A stretch of 13,155 nucleotides of DNA from DASYUM01 sp036001225 (GTDB lineage: Bacteria; Methylomirabilota; Methylomirabilia; Rokubacteriales; DASRDR01), in assembly GCA_036001225.1 (NCBI GenBank), contig DASYUM010000128.1:1-13155 (forward strand), written 5' to 3'. Of this stretch, positions 1 to 7,069 are shown piece after piece. The translations under genes were made by a program, and so were the position numbers. The notes below the pieces were generated by a model, which ran no database searches, was not told where the DNA came from, and saw only the letters and a program-made list of their open reading frames with translations. Position 1 is the stretch's first letter. Each line of letters begins with the position of its first letter.

Positions 1-741
1 GATGAACTCGCCGTACATCAGCGTCGGCAGCGTGCGCAGTCCTTCCCCGATCAGCATCGGCGTCCCGAAGTCGGCCATGGTGGCCATGAACACGAGGAGG
101 GCGCCGGCGGTCAGGGAGGGCGCGATGACGGGCAGGATCGCGGTACGGAACGTCCGGGCCGGCGGCGAGCCCAGACTCAGGGCAGCGTCCTCGATCGACT
201 GGTCCACCGCCGCCAGCGCGCCCGAGACCAGGAGGAAGACGAAGGGAAAGTACTGGACGACGAACACCAGGAGCACCCCCGGGTAGCCGTAGATCGATGG
301 CAGCCGCCAGCCGGCCGGCTCCAGCCAGTGGTTGACCAGACCGTTCCGCCCGAACAGGACCACCCAGGAGTAGGCCCCGATGAACGGCGGCGAGAGGAGC
401 GCCAGGTTGGCGGCCGTGCGGACGAACGCCTTGCCGGGCACCGGATAGCGGGCAACGGCCAGGGCCAGGGGCGTGCCGAGCAGGACGGCGCCCAGGGTGG
501 CGAGCCCGCTCAGCACCAGACTGTTGATCACGCTCGCGTAGTAGTAGCGGTGGCCGACGACCCGCCGGTAGTTGTCGGCCAGCACGAGCCGGCCGCCCTC
601 GCCGGTGAGGCTCGTGAGGAGCACCTCGCCGAGCGGCCAGACCAGCGCGGCCAGGACGACCACGAACGCCAGGGCCGTCACGATCCACCACCCGTCGCGG
701 CGGGGCATCGAGCGGCCGGGGCGCGTCGCCGCCACGCTCAC
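1..741 (-). CDS. ABC importer permease, FbpB/AfuB-like (partial, C-terminus missing)
   Basis: Inner-membrane permease subunit of a binding-protein-dependent importer. 247 codons are visible and the frame runs off the window start without a stop. After a short basic N-terminus there is a membrane segment near residues 18-37, then several more (about 68-98, 107-131, 152-175, 203-226). The cytoplasmic EAA loop that docks on the ATPase is clear around residues 183-210 (EDAALSLGSPPARTF). The GTG start at 741 overlaps the TGA of the upstream ATPase gene by four bases (GTGA), typical of translational coupling; an in-frame ATG lies 11 codons on. FbpB-type permeases are often double-length fusions of two such halves, so the missing part may hold a second permease domain. 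The substrate is not readable from this subunit. The family is secure and the exact start is likely. Confidence 0.9.
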   Translation of the reverse strand, partial: MSVAATRPGRSMPRRDGWWIVTALAFVVVLAALVWPLGEVLLTSLTGEGGRLVLADNYRRVVGHRYYYASVINSLVLSGLATLGAVLLGTPLALAVARYPVPGKAFVRTAANLALLSPPFIGAYSWVVLFGRNGLVNHWLEPAGWRLPSIYGYPGVLLVFVVQYFPFVFLLVSGALAAVDQSIEDAALSLGSPPARTFRTAILPVIAPSLTAGALLVFMATMADFGTPMLIGEGLRTLPTLMYGEFI

Positions 742-1823
742 CTGTCGGCGAGGGAGATGACCTTGGTAGGCCGGCACCAGAGGGTGACCGGGTCCCCGAC
801 CGACCGCAGCGTCGCGAAGTCCGGGTCGTGCACCTCGGCGGTGAGTGAGACCCCGTCGCCGACCCGGACCTCGTAGCGGACCAGGGCGCCGAGGTAGGTG
901 ACCTCGACGATCCGGCCGGCCGCGCTGTTCCAGGCCTCGGCGGCGGGCGGAGGGTCGAGCCGGAGCGACTCCGGGCGGACGCCGAGGTAGACCGGCGCCC
1001 CCGCCGGCAGGCCCCGGCCATCGGCCACGGCCCAGCGGGTGCCGAAGTCGGTCTCGACCGTGGCGGCGACGCCGGCCCGGCCGGGGCTCGCCACGCGGCC
1101 GGCGACGACGTTCATGCTGCCGAGGAACTCGGCCACGAACCGGCTGGCCGGCGCCCGGTAGAGCTCCCAGGGTTTGCCGGTCTGGAGTACTCGCCCCTGG
1201 TCCATCACCGCGATGGTGTCGGAGATGGCGAGGGCCTCCTCCTGGTCGTGAGTGACGTAGAGCGTGGTGATGCCGAGCTGCCGCTGGAGGCGGCGAATGA
1301 GGCCGCGGAGCTGGAACCGGAGGCGGGCGTCGAGGTTCGACAGGGGCTCGTCCATCAGGAGCAGGCGGGGCTCGATCACCAGGGCCCGGGCCAGGACCGC
1401 GCGCTGCTGCTGGCCGCCGGAGAGCGCGGCCGGCATTCGATCCAGGAGTCCCTCCAGCTGGACGAGCCGCGCCGTCTCCGCGACCCTGGCCGCCAGGGCT
1501 GGCGCCGGGAGCTTGCGCGCCCGGAGCCCGTAGGCGATGTTGTCGCGCACGCTCAGGTGGGGAAAGATCGCGTAGCTCTGGAACACGACTCCGAGGTTGC
1601 GCGCGTAGGGCGGGACCGCGTCGATCACCGTGCCGGCGAAGCGCACCGTGCCGGCGTCCTGGGGGAGGAGCCCGGCCACGATCCGGAGGAGCGTCGTCTT
1701 GCCGCAGCCCGACGGGCCGAGCAGCGTGAACAGCTCCCCGGCCCCGACCACCAGGCTGACGCCGTCGAGGGCGGTCGTGTCGCCGAAGCGCTTGACCACC
1801 CCCTCGATCCCGACCTGGGTCAC
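738..1823 (-). CDS. ABC importer ATP-binding protein, FbpC/PotA/CysA type
   Basis: Cytoplasmic ATPase of the importer, 361 aa, normal length for this group. Visible motifs are Walker A GPSGCGKT at residues 36-43, Q-loop Gln82, signature LSGGQ at 134-138, Walker B LLLMDE at 154-159, D-loop SNLD at 162-165 and switch His192 (YVTHD). The part after about residue 235 is a C-terminal TOBE-like regulatory region (YLGALVRYEVRV near 315), as in iron, sulfate, polyamine and phosphonate importers. The start is GTG at 1823, nine bases after a purine-rich GGGAGAGGGA that can act as ribosome-binding site but is folded into a hairpin. It lies between the binding protein (42-bp gap) and the permease (4-bp overlap), forming one operon. 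The ATPase family is certain; substrate is not defined by this subunit. Confidence 0.96.
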   Translation of the reverse strand: MTQVGIEGVVKRFGDTTALDGVSLVVGAGELFTLLGPSGCGKTTLLRIVAGLLPQDAGTVRFAGTVIDAVPPYARNLGVVFQSYAIFPHLSVRDNIAYGLRARKLPAPALAARVAETARLVQLEGLLDRMPAALSGGQQQRAVLARALVIEPRLLLMDEPLSNLDARLRFQLRGLIRRLQRQLGITTLYVTHDQEEALAISDTIAVMDQGRVLQTGKPWELYRAPASRFVAEFLGSMNVVAGRVASPGRAGVAATVETDFGTRWAVADGRGLPAGAPVYLGVRPESLRLDPPPAAEAWNSAAGRIVEVTYLGALVRYEVRVGDGVSLTAEVHDPDFATLRSVGDPVTLWCRPTKVISLADR

Positions 1824-1832
1824 GGCGCTGGC

Positions 1833-1857
1833 TCCCTCTCCCCGCCCGGGAGAGGGA
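1833..1857 (-). promoter_or_regulatory. Intercistronic hairpin sequestering the ATPase SD
   Basis: A 10-bp perfect inverted repeat (1833-1842 with 1848-1857, five-base loop) fills most of the gap between the binding-protein gene and the ATPase gene. On the transcribed minus strand its 3' arm is GGGAGAGGGA, the only SD-like sequence before the ATPase GTG. Such hairpins after highly expressed binding-protein genes often stabilise the upstream mRNA and lower expression of the downstream membrane subunits. That role is inferred here; the pairing itself is directly visible. There is no U-tract, so a plain intrinsic terminator is unlikely. Confidence 0.6.
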
Positions 1858-1865
1858 AGAGCACG

Positions 1866-2888
1866 TCACTGGGTCTTTACGAGGACGTCCTGGAAGCGCT
1901 TGAGGAGCGGGGTCCGATTGTCGGCCGCGTACTGGAGATCGTAGGGGATGGTCTTGATCTGGTCGAGCGGCGGCAGGCCGGCCGGCGAGGAGACGTCCTT
2001 CCGCACCGAGCGTCGCCCGAACTTCTGGACGATGAGCTCCTGTCCCTCCCGGCTCACGGTGAAGTCGAGGAAGAGCCGAGCGGCGTTCGGGTGAGCGCCG
2101 TTCTTGATGAGCGCGCTCCCATCGGGGATCACGGCCGTGCCATCCGAGGGATACACGATGCCGACCGGCGCCCCGCTCTTGAGGTAGTCGAACGCCGCTT
2201 GCTCGAAGGTGAGGCCGACCGGGAACTCGCCGTTGGCCACCATCTGGTAGATCATGCTGGACTTGGGCAGTACCTTCGTCTGCCGGAGCAGGTCCTCGAC
2301 GAACTTCCAGCCGGCGTCGTTCTTCCCGTAGATGGTGAGCCAGGTGACCAGCAAGGTGTACGACGACCCCGATTTGGTCGCATCGGCATAGGCGACCTTC
2401 CCCTTCCAGCGGGGATCGAGGACGTCCTTCCAGGCCTTGGGCGCCTCGGCCTCGGGGACGAGCTTCTTGTTGTACATGATGACGTAGGGCATGGTCGTGA
2501 ACGGGGTCCAGGTGCGGTCGCCGGGGGCCTGGCCGGGAGCGAAGGCGGCCGCCTCCCGCGACAGATACGGCTCGAACAGCGCCTTCTGGCTACCGATCGC
2601 CTCCGGGCCCGCGCTCCAGACCACATCGCCCAGGGGCCGGCCCTTCTCGGCCTCGATCCGCTTGACCAGCTCGCCCGACCCGGCCACCACCGTGGAGACC
2701 TTGATCGCCGGGTGCTTCTGCTGGAACGCGGCCACCACCGCGTTCACCATGTCGGCGTCGGCGGCCGAGTACACGACCAGGGTGTCCTCGGGCCGGCCCT
2801 GCCCGAGGGCCGGGCCCCCGGCCAGCCCCACCGCGACCACGACCACCGCGAGCACCACACCCCAGCCGACCCGACCCGTCCCTCGCAT
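1866..2888 (-). CDS. ABC importer substrate-binding protein, AfuA/FbpA-like, exported
   Basis: Periplasmic solute-binding protein, 340 aa. The ATG at 2888 is chosen because AGGAGGGA sits six bases upstream and the protein then opens with a basic stretch and hydrophobic signal segment (residues 1-29, cleavage likely near PALGQG). The mature part has the layout of the iron/AfuA binding-protein group: VVYSAAD near 38-44, GDVVW at 87-91, MPYVIMYNKK at 133-142, and a C-terminal VYPSDGTAVIPDG stretch near 245-257. The tandem Tyr-Tyr that chelates Fe3+ in FbpA is expected after the VGLT at 224-227, but here the run reads FEQAAFDY. AfuA relatives of this type bind hexose phosphates, and others bind 2-aminoethylphosphonate, so ferric iron should not be assumed. 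First gene of the operon, behind its own promoter. Confidence 0.93.
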   Translation of the reverse strand: MRGTGRVGWGVVLAVVVVAVGLAGGPALGQGRPEDTLVVYSAADADMVNAVVAAFQQKHPAIKVSTVVAGSGELVKRIEAEKGRPLGDVVWSAGPEAIGSQKALFEPYLSREAAAFAPGQAPGDRTWTPFTTMPYVIMYNKKLVPEAEAPKAWKDVLDPRWKGKVAYADATKSGSSYTLLVTWLTIYGKNDAGWKFVEDLLRQTKVLPKSSMIYQMVANGEFPVGLTFEQAAFDYLKSGAPVGIVYPSDGTAVIPDGSALIKNGAHPNAARLFLDFTVSREGQELIVQKFGRRSVRKDVSSPAGLPPLDQIKTIPYDLQYAADNRTPLLKRFQDVLVKTQ

Positions 2889-2940
2889 GGCTTCCCTCCT
2901 GGCGGCTCGGCCGCCCTCCTCATCCCGTCCCTTGGCCCCA

Positions 2941-2969
2941 CTGCTAATCGAAAACGCCGTCGCCGTCAA
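2941..2969 (-). promoter_or_regulatory. Predicted sigma70 promoter of the ABC importer operon
   Basis: Read on the minus strand: -35 TTGACG (2969-2964), a 17-base spacer, and -10 TAGCAG (2946-2941). The -35 is five of six to consensus and the -10 three of six. The predicted transcript start near 2934 gives a leader of about 45 bases ending in the AGGAGGGA before the ATG. The 14-bp tandem repeat directly abuts the -35 box, where an activator would bind. Confidence 0.5.
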
Positions 2970-2997
2970 CCCGCGGCTGGACACCCGCGGCTGGACA
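2970..2997. repeat. Perfect 14-bp tandem repeat between divergent -35 boxes
   Basis: CCCGCGGCTGGACA occurs twice head to tail with no mismatch (2970-2983 and 2984-2997). The left edge touches the minus-strand -35 box of the importer operon. The last six bases of the right copy (TGGACA) form the candidate -35 of the plus-strand gene. Direct repeats in this place are typical of regulator sites, but recent slippage would look the same. Confidence 0.9.
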
Positions 2998-3020
2998 GAC
3001 CGGTCCGGGCCCGGTAGCAT
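2992..3020 (+). promoter_or_regulatory. Predicted sigma70 promoter of the AI-2E family gene
   Basis: -35 TGGACA (2992-2997, five of six), 17-base spacer, -10 TAGCAT (3015-3020, four of six). It would give a leader of roughly 45 bases before the ATG at 3074, which is preceded by GGAGG. The -35 is the end of the second 14-bp repeat copy, so the duplication and the promoter are physically linked. Confidence 0.45.
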
Positions 3021-3073
3021 GCCGACCAGCGCGAGCGTCCCCGACGCGAGCCCTCGCACCCGCGGAGGTTTCC

Positions 3074-4084
3074 ATGAGAGCCACGGCCTACGAGGTGGCG
3101 GCGTGGGTGCTGGTGGCGGCCGGCGTCCTCTTCGTCCTGGTCGTCCACCTGGTCCCCGCGCTCGTGGCCGGGCTCTTCGTCACGGTCCTCCTCCACCGGC
3201 TCACGGGACTGATGGTCGGCCGCCGCCTGCCCCACGGCGCCGCCCGGCTGGTGGCCGCCGGGCTGATGGGTCTCCTCGTCGTCGGCGTCGCCAGCGGCAT
3301 CGTTCTGGGGTTGCTCGGGCTGATCCGCGGCCGCGCCGGCGACGTGCCAGCCCTCTTCCAGACGATGGCCGAAGTCCTCGACCAGACCCGGCTCTGGCTC
3401 GAGCGGCGCGGAGGGCCCGCCCTGGTCCCCGATGCGCTGCGGGATGCCGACGACCTCCAGCGCGCCGTCGCCGACTGGCTGCGCGCCCACGCCGCCGCGT
3501 TGCGCCGGACGGGCGGCGAGCTGGGACGGATGCTCCTCCACGTCGCGGCCGGGATCGCGATCGGGCTCATGGTCTTCTTCCGCCAACCCCGGGGGGCAGC
3601 GGGGCCGCTGGCCAAAGCGCTGGAGGAGCGGCTCCGCCGGCTGGCGGCGGCCTTCGAGGCGATCGTCTTCGCTCAGGTCTGGATCTCGGCCGTCAACACG
3701 CTGCTGACCGCGCTCTACCTGCTGGTCGCGCTGCCGCTGGCCGGGATCCACCTGCCGCTGGCCGGCACCCTGGTGGCGGTGACCTTCATCACCGGCCTCC
3801 TCCCGGCGGTGGGGAACCTCATCTCCAACACGGTCATCGTGATCATCTCGCTCGGGGTGTCGGTGTGGGTTGCGGTCGCGTCGCTGACCTTCCTCGTCGT
3901 CATCCACAAGCTCGAGTACGTCGTCAATGCCCGGATCGTGGGGAGCCGGATTCGAGCGGCGGCCTGGGAGCTCTTGGTCGCGCTGGTGGCGATGGAGGCG
4001 GCCTTCGGCGTGCCGGGGGTCGTCCTGGCCCCGATCCTCTATGCCTACGTCAAGCAGGAGCTGGTGGATCGGGGGCTGATCTGA
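3074..4084 (+). CDS. AI-2E family (PerM/YdiK-like) membrane transporter
   Basis: Polytopic inner-membrane protein of 336 aa. Hydrophobic segments fall near residues 7-26, 28-40, 60-82, 152-170, 198-250 (a long pair), 255-275 and 295-325, the usual 7-8 helix plan of the AI-2E (PF01594) family. The long soluble middle (about 85-150, acidic/basic helices) and the C-terminal GVPGVVLAPILYAYVKQ stretch near 310-326 are characteristic. Members include TqsA (AI-2 export) and Na+/H+ antiporters, so the transported substrate is unknown. The start is well supported by GGAGG seven bases upstream. It is divergent from the importer operon. Its stop lies inside the first copy of an 18-bp tandem duplication, and its last 35 bp overlap the convergent cysteine-cluster gene. 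Confidence 0.9.
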   Translation: MRATAYEVAAWVLVAAGVLFVLVVHLVPALVAGLFVTVLLHRLTGLMVGRRLPHGAARLVAAGLMGLLVVGVASGIVLGLLGLIRGRAGDVPALFQTMAEVLDQTRLWLERRGGPALVPDALRDADDLQRAVADWLRAHAAALRRTGGELGRMLLHVAAGIAIGLMVFFRQPRGAAGPLAKALEERLRRLAAAFEAIVFAQVWISAVNTLLTALYLLVALPLAGIHLPLAGTLVAVTFITGLLPAVGNLISNTVIVIISLGVSVWVAVASLTFLVVIHKLEYVVNARIVGSRIRAAAWELLVALVAMEAAFGVPGVVLAPILYAYVKQELVDRGLI

Positions 4085-4661
4085 CCGTCGCTTGTGATCT
4101 GACCGTCGCTTGGTAGTACGCCAGCTCCTCGGCCAGCACCGCGCGCCAGGGCGCGCCATCCGGACGATGGCGGCCGCAGTCGGTGAAGGGGGCGAAGCCG
4201 GGGAAGTCGGGCTCGCGCCGGTCGCGGTCGGCGGTCGAGTCCACCGGAGGCGGAATCGGACCCGCCGCGCCCTCGTGCAGCGGGTGGAGCCAGCACGCCC
4301 GCGGCTTCCGGGACCACGGGTGCTCGCCCAGCCCGGTCGCCAGCACTTGAAGCGAGCAGCGGCCATCGGCGAAGGCGAAGACGCAGCGCGTCCGCCGGAA
4401 GTGGGACGGATAGGCGAGGTTCCGATAGGCGTGGAGCCGCACGGCGGTCTTTCGGCCGCGGAGCCGGTCCTGCCAGGTTCCATCCACGACGTAGGCGGAC
4501 GGCAGGAAGGCGAAGAACTCGGCGTGCTCGCGCACGGTCGCGGTGAGCCGGGCCTCTTCGTCGCTCCCGAGGTAGACCCCGTCGTAGCAGCACATGGCCT
4601 CGCAGACGGCGAGATCGCAGCGGTGCAGCCGGGGCTCGGCCGGGGGGGCGGACTCGGGCAT
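4050..4661 (-). CDS. YkgJ/DUF3109-like eight-cysteine metal-binding protein
   Basis: 203-aa cytosolic protein with a YkgJ/DUF3109-like cysteine pattern: CDLAVCEAMCC (Cys15, 20, 24, 25), RCVFAFADGRCSLQ (Cys93, 102), KPRACWLHPL (Cys123) and Cys162. The spacing of an N-terminal Cys cluster, a CxnGxC..Q pair and KPxxCxxxP is that of the zinc/iron-chelating families annotated as YkgJ or DUF3109. Their biochemical role is not established; an Fe-S or Zn site is inferred. ATG at 4661 begins two bases after the ATP-grasp stop, so the two are surely co-translated; no strong SD is visible. The C-terminus carries the in-frame QATVRS duplication and then a Pro/Ala tail encoded antisense to the transporter gene end, which may be a recent extension. 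Confidence 0.75.
   Translation of the reverse strand: MPESAPPAEPRLHRCDLAVCEAMCCYDGVYLGSDEEARLTATVREHAEFFAFLPSAYVVDGTWQDRLRGRKTAVRLHAYRNLAYPSHFRRTRCVFAFADGRCSLQVLATGLGEHPWSRKPRACWLHPLHEGAAGPIPPPVDSTADRDRREPDFPGFAPFTDCGRHRPDGAPWRAVLAEELAYYQATVRSQATVRSAPDPPAPA
4077..4112. repeat. Perfect 18-bp tandem duplication at overlapping convergent gene ends
   Basis: TGATCTGACCGTCGCTTG is present twice without mismatch (4077-4094 and 4095-4112). The plus-strand transporter stops inside copy one (TGA 4082-4084). On the minus strand the unit is read in frame as QATVRS twice (residues 184-195 of the cysteine-cluster protein). At 18 bp it keeps the minus-strand frame open. Confidence 0.95.
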
Positions 4662-4663
4662 GC

Positions 4664-5908
4664 CTACGCGGGGAGCGGCGTGATCTCGAACTCGAGCCGG
4701 CGGTGCGCCTCCCGGAGCGCGGCTTCGACCTGCTCCGGCCGGTCGCCGCGGGCGAAGATGAACCCGAGGTAGCGGGAGCCTTCGGGAAGCGGAACCAGCT
4801 CCTGGCCGCGGTGCGCGGTAATCGCGACGTCCTCGATGCCCGGCACGGCCATCGCCGCGTCCTGTCCCCGCACCTCGGCCAGCACGCCGCGATGCGGGAT
4901 GGGAATCATCATGACGCCAGCGGCCGCGTGCTCCCGCGCCAGTGTGGCGATGTCGAGCCCGAGCGCATGGCGGAGGATGATCTCCTCCAGCGACATCCCG
5001 GTCCCGAAGCGGAGGGTCCGCGAGCACAGGCCCCCGATCGAGCGACCAGCGACCTCGATGAGCCAGACGCCGGCCTCGTTCACCCGCAGCTCGGCATGGA
5101 TGGGTCCCTCGCGGAGGCCGAGGGCGTCCGCCGCGCGGCTGGCGGTGTCGGCGATCGCCCCCTGGACCGCCGTCGGCAGTCGAGAAGGGGTCACGTAGAT
5201 GGTCTCCTCGAAGAAGGGCCCGTCGAGCGGATCCGGCTTGTCGAAGAGGGCCAGGACGCCGAGCGCGCCCGCCTGGAGGAGACCCTCCAGGGCCACCTCC
5301 CGTCCCGGGACGAAGCCTTCCACCAGGATCTCGGCCGCCCCCTCGTCGAGCGCCGCCACCTCGGGGGTCGCCAGGATCGCCCGGATGCGTCCGAACGCGG
5401 CGACGAACTCGGCCGGCGTGTCTGCGCGGATGACGCCCCGACTCGCGGCGAGAACGGTCGGCTTGAGCACGCAGGGGTAGCCGACGCGGCCGGCGGCCGC
5501 GGCCGGGTCGTCGGCCACGGTGAAGCGCGCGTAGGGTGGGGTCGGCACGCCCGCCGCTCGGAGCGCCTCGCGCATCCGGTACTTGTTGCGGGTCGTGCTC
5601 GCAGCCGCGACCGTATTCGACGTCGGCAGCCCGAGGGCGGCCGCCACCGCCGCGCCCACCACCGTGGTCAGGTCGTCCACCGGGACGACGGCGTGAATCG
5701 GGCGGCGGCGGGCCAGGTCGGCGACCTGGGCAGCGGCCTTCACGGGATCGGCGAAATCGAGCGTCAGCAGGTCGTCGGGGAACTCGCCCGCGAAGGTGTT
5801 GGGTCGCTCGGAGGCGACGACGATCTCGACGCCGACCTTCCGGGCCGCCTCGAGGAAGTCCTCGGTCCGGTAGGTCGTGGTGGGGATGAGGAGCAGGAGG
5901 CGTCGCAC
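4664..5908 (-). CDS. ATP-grasp carboxylate-amine ligase-like protein
   Basis: 414-aa ATP-grasp enzyme. The N-terminal Rossmann-like domain (RRLLLLIPTTTYR at 2-14, then VVPVDDL near 74-80) is followed by the ATP-grasp fold. ATP-binding Lys is at 149 (YPCVLKP), a small-residue loop at 153-159 (LAASRGV), the hinge EILVEGFVPGREVALEG at 193-209, and the metal/phosphate region GPIHAELR near 268-275 and LIEVAGRSIGG at 283-293. The usual Asn of ExNxR is replaced by Ala, as occurs in some amino-acid ligases and carboxylate-amine ligases. These enzymes join a carboxylate to an amine through an acyl phosphate; the substrates here cannot be read. GTG at 5908 is used, without a clear SD. It sits 64 bp after the Nfu gene and directly before the cysteine-cluster gene, suggesting one operon. 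Confidence 0.87.
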   Translation of the reverse strand: MRRLLLLIPTTTYRTEDFLEAARKVGVEIVVASERPNTFAGEFPDDLLTLDFADPVKAAAQVADLARRRPIHAVVPVDDLTTVVGAAVAAALGLPTSNTVAAASTTRNKYRMREALRAAGVPTPPYARFTVADDPAAAAGRVGYPCVLKPTVLAASRGVIRADTPAEFVAAFGRIRAILATPEVAALDEGAAEILVEGFVPGREVALEGLLQAGALGVLALFDKPDPLDGPFFEETIYVTPSRLPTAVQGAIADTASRAADALGLREGPIHAELRVNEAGVWLIEVAGRSIGGLCSRTLRFGTGMSLEEIILRHALGLDIATLAREHAAAGVMMIPIPHRGVLAEVRGQDAAMAVPGIEDVAITAHRGQELVPLPEGSRYLGFIFARGDRPEQVEAALREAHRRLEFEITPLPA

Positions 5909-5972
5909 GAGGACGGCGCGCCGCCGGCGCCGGGCCGGGCCGACGGCGATCAGAGGGGCGTCGCCGGCGGGC

Positions 5973-6266
5973 TCAGCCCTTGGAGGGCGTGTAGTAGGGG
6001 TTCTCGCCGGCCGCGTGGTCGGTCACGTCGAGGACTTCGGTGATCTCGGGGATCTCCTCGAAGATCATGCGCTCGATCCCGGCCTTGAGCGTGACGTCGG
6101 CCGCTCCGCACCCCTGGCAGCCCCCGCTCATGCGGAGGTACACCGTGCTGTCCTTGACGTCGATCAGCTCGATGTAGCCGCCGTGGGCCGCCACCGCCGG
6201 ATTGATCGCGGTATCCAGGAGGTCCTGCACCTTGTCCTTGACCCCGGGCTCCTTGACGTCAGCCAT
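5973..6266 (-). CDS. Nfu-type Fe-S cluster scaffold (NifU C-terminal domain)
   Basis: 97-aa single-domain NifU-C protein. The cluster-binding CxxC is Cys50 and Cys53 in SGGCQGCGAADVTLK, with AHGG at 27-30 upstream and the family-typical GENPYY near the C-terminus (87-92). Such proteins carry and hand over [4Fe-4S] clusters. The ATG at 6266 is firm: AAGGAGG lies six bases upstream and the residues before it do not look like the family. It heads the operon with the ATP-grasp and the eight-cysteine gene, so a role in supplying a cluster to a neighbour is a fair inference but unproven. Confidence 0.95.
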   Translation of the reverse strand: MADVKEPGVKDKVQDLLDTAINPAVAAHGGYIELIDVKDSTVYLRMSGGCQGCGAADVTLKAGIERMIFEEIPEITEVLDVTDHAAGENPYYTPSKG

Positions 6267-6284
6267 GCTCGCCTCCTTGGCCGC

Positions 6285-6290
6285 ATTGTA
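6285..6290 (-). promoter_or_regulatory. Candidate -10 box of the nfu operon
   Basis: Minus-strand TACAAT, five of six to TATAAT, lies 18 bases before the nfu ATG. No good -35 is seen 16-18 bases upstream. The transcript would start just before the AAGGAGG, giving a very short leader. Confidence 0.35.
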
Positions 6291-6461
6291 CCGCGACAGC
6301 CCGCCGGCCGCTAGCACGCCGCCCATGGTCGGAGGCTGACATCAGGGATTCCCAATGCCACCGCCAGGGCTTGACTTGGGCCGCCCCGAAGCGCTTTCCT
6401 TATAGGTCAACGTGGGAGGGGGTTCGCCGGGAGGGCGGGCCCAGAGGTCGAATCCTCAGCG

Positions 6462-7064
6462 ATGGGAGGGCCTGTGCAACACGGACGGTCGAGCAGTCTC
6501 GAAGTGGACGCCCGCCTGAGCCGGCTGGAGCGGGAGCTGCGACGCTGGAAGCTCGCGGCCGCCCTGGGTCCGGTCGCGCTCGTGATCGTTGCCGTGACCG
6601 GAAGCCCGCTGCCGCTCGCCGGAGCCCGGAGCCTGGAGGCGCCGCCCCCCCGGCCAGGCGTGGCTCCGGCCGTGGTCGAGGCCCAGCGTTTCGTGCTTCG
6701 CGACGCGGCGGGCGCGGCCCGGCTCACCCTCGGCCTCGCCGACGACGGGACGGCCATGCTCACCTTCCTCGACCGCGACGGCGAGCCACGGGCGGCCCTG
6801 GGGCCGCGCCACCTCTATCTCTCCGGGGACGACCCCGCCACCGCGGTGAAGCTCCTGGTGACCCCGGGCGGCACGCCGGCGCTGCGGCTGGAGAAGGATG
6901 GCCGCCTGCGGGCGGTCCTCGGCATGGCGACCGACGGGACGCTCGCCCTCGGCTTCTACGGCCAGGACGGCAAGGGGCGGGCGCTCATGGACGTGGCCGC
7001 CGACGGCTCTCCCGGCCTCACGCTGTTCCACAAGAGCGGCAAGGTGGCCTGGTCGGCGCCGTAA
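6462..7064 (+). CDS. Unknown membrane-anchored protein with C-terminal beta-repeats
   Basis: 200 aa, not assigned to a named family. Residues 12-30 form a charged amphipathic helix likely to be a coiled coil, 31-48 one transmembrane or signal-anchor segment, and the rest is presumably periplasmic. The outer part holds about three diverged repeats of the form xDGTxxLxFxDxDGxxRA: near 95-113 (DDGTAMLTFLDRDGEPRAAL), 157-176 (TDGTLALGFYGQDGKGRALM) and 181-200 (DGSPGLTLFHKSGKVAWSAP). These look like short beta-hairpins making a blade or solenoid. ATG 6462 has no SD, while an in-frame GTG at 6474 follows GGGAGGG closely and may be the true start. It is the first of three tightly packed plus-strand genes; five bases separate it from the next. 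Confidence 0.8.
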   Translation: MGGPVQHGRSSSLEVDARLSRLERELRRWKLAAALGPVALVIVAVTGSPLPLAGARSLEAPPPRPGVAPAVVEAQRFVLRDAAGAARLTLGLADDGTAMLTFLDRDGEPRAALGPRHLYLSGDDPATAVKLLVTPGGTPALRLEKDGRLRAVLGMATDGTLALGFYGQDGKGRALMDVAADGSPGLTLFHKSGKVAWSAP

Positions 7065-7069
7065 GACCC

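Noticed and set aside
2970..2997. Tandem repeats at 2970, 4077 and 12225 as CRISPR-like arrays
   Set aside because: Each has only two directly adjacent copies without spacers, and no cas genes are present.
1248..3017. Long plus-strand open frame across the ABC ATPase and binding-protein genes
   Set aside because: Antisense to two well-supported genes, with no recognisable fold and no SD.
2966..4483. Long minus-strand open frame antisense to the AI-2E family gene
   Set aside because: Composition is charged and repetitive, with no domain; the plus strand gives a proper polytopic membrane protein with a good SD.
6371..6406. TTGACT ... TATAGG as a promoter for the 6462 gene
   Set aside because: The hexamers are 24 bases apart, too far for sigma70, and at the correct distance there is no -10-like sequence. 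The 195-bp gap 6267-6461 otherwise shows only the nfu -10 candidate.
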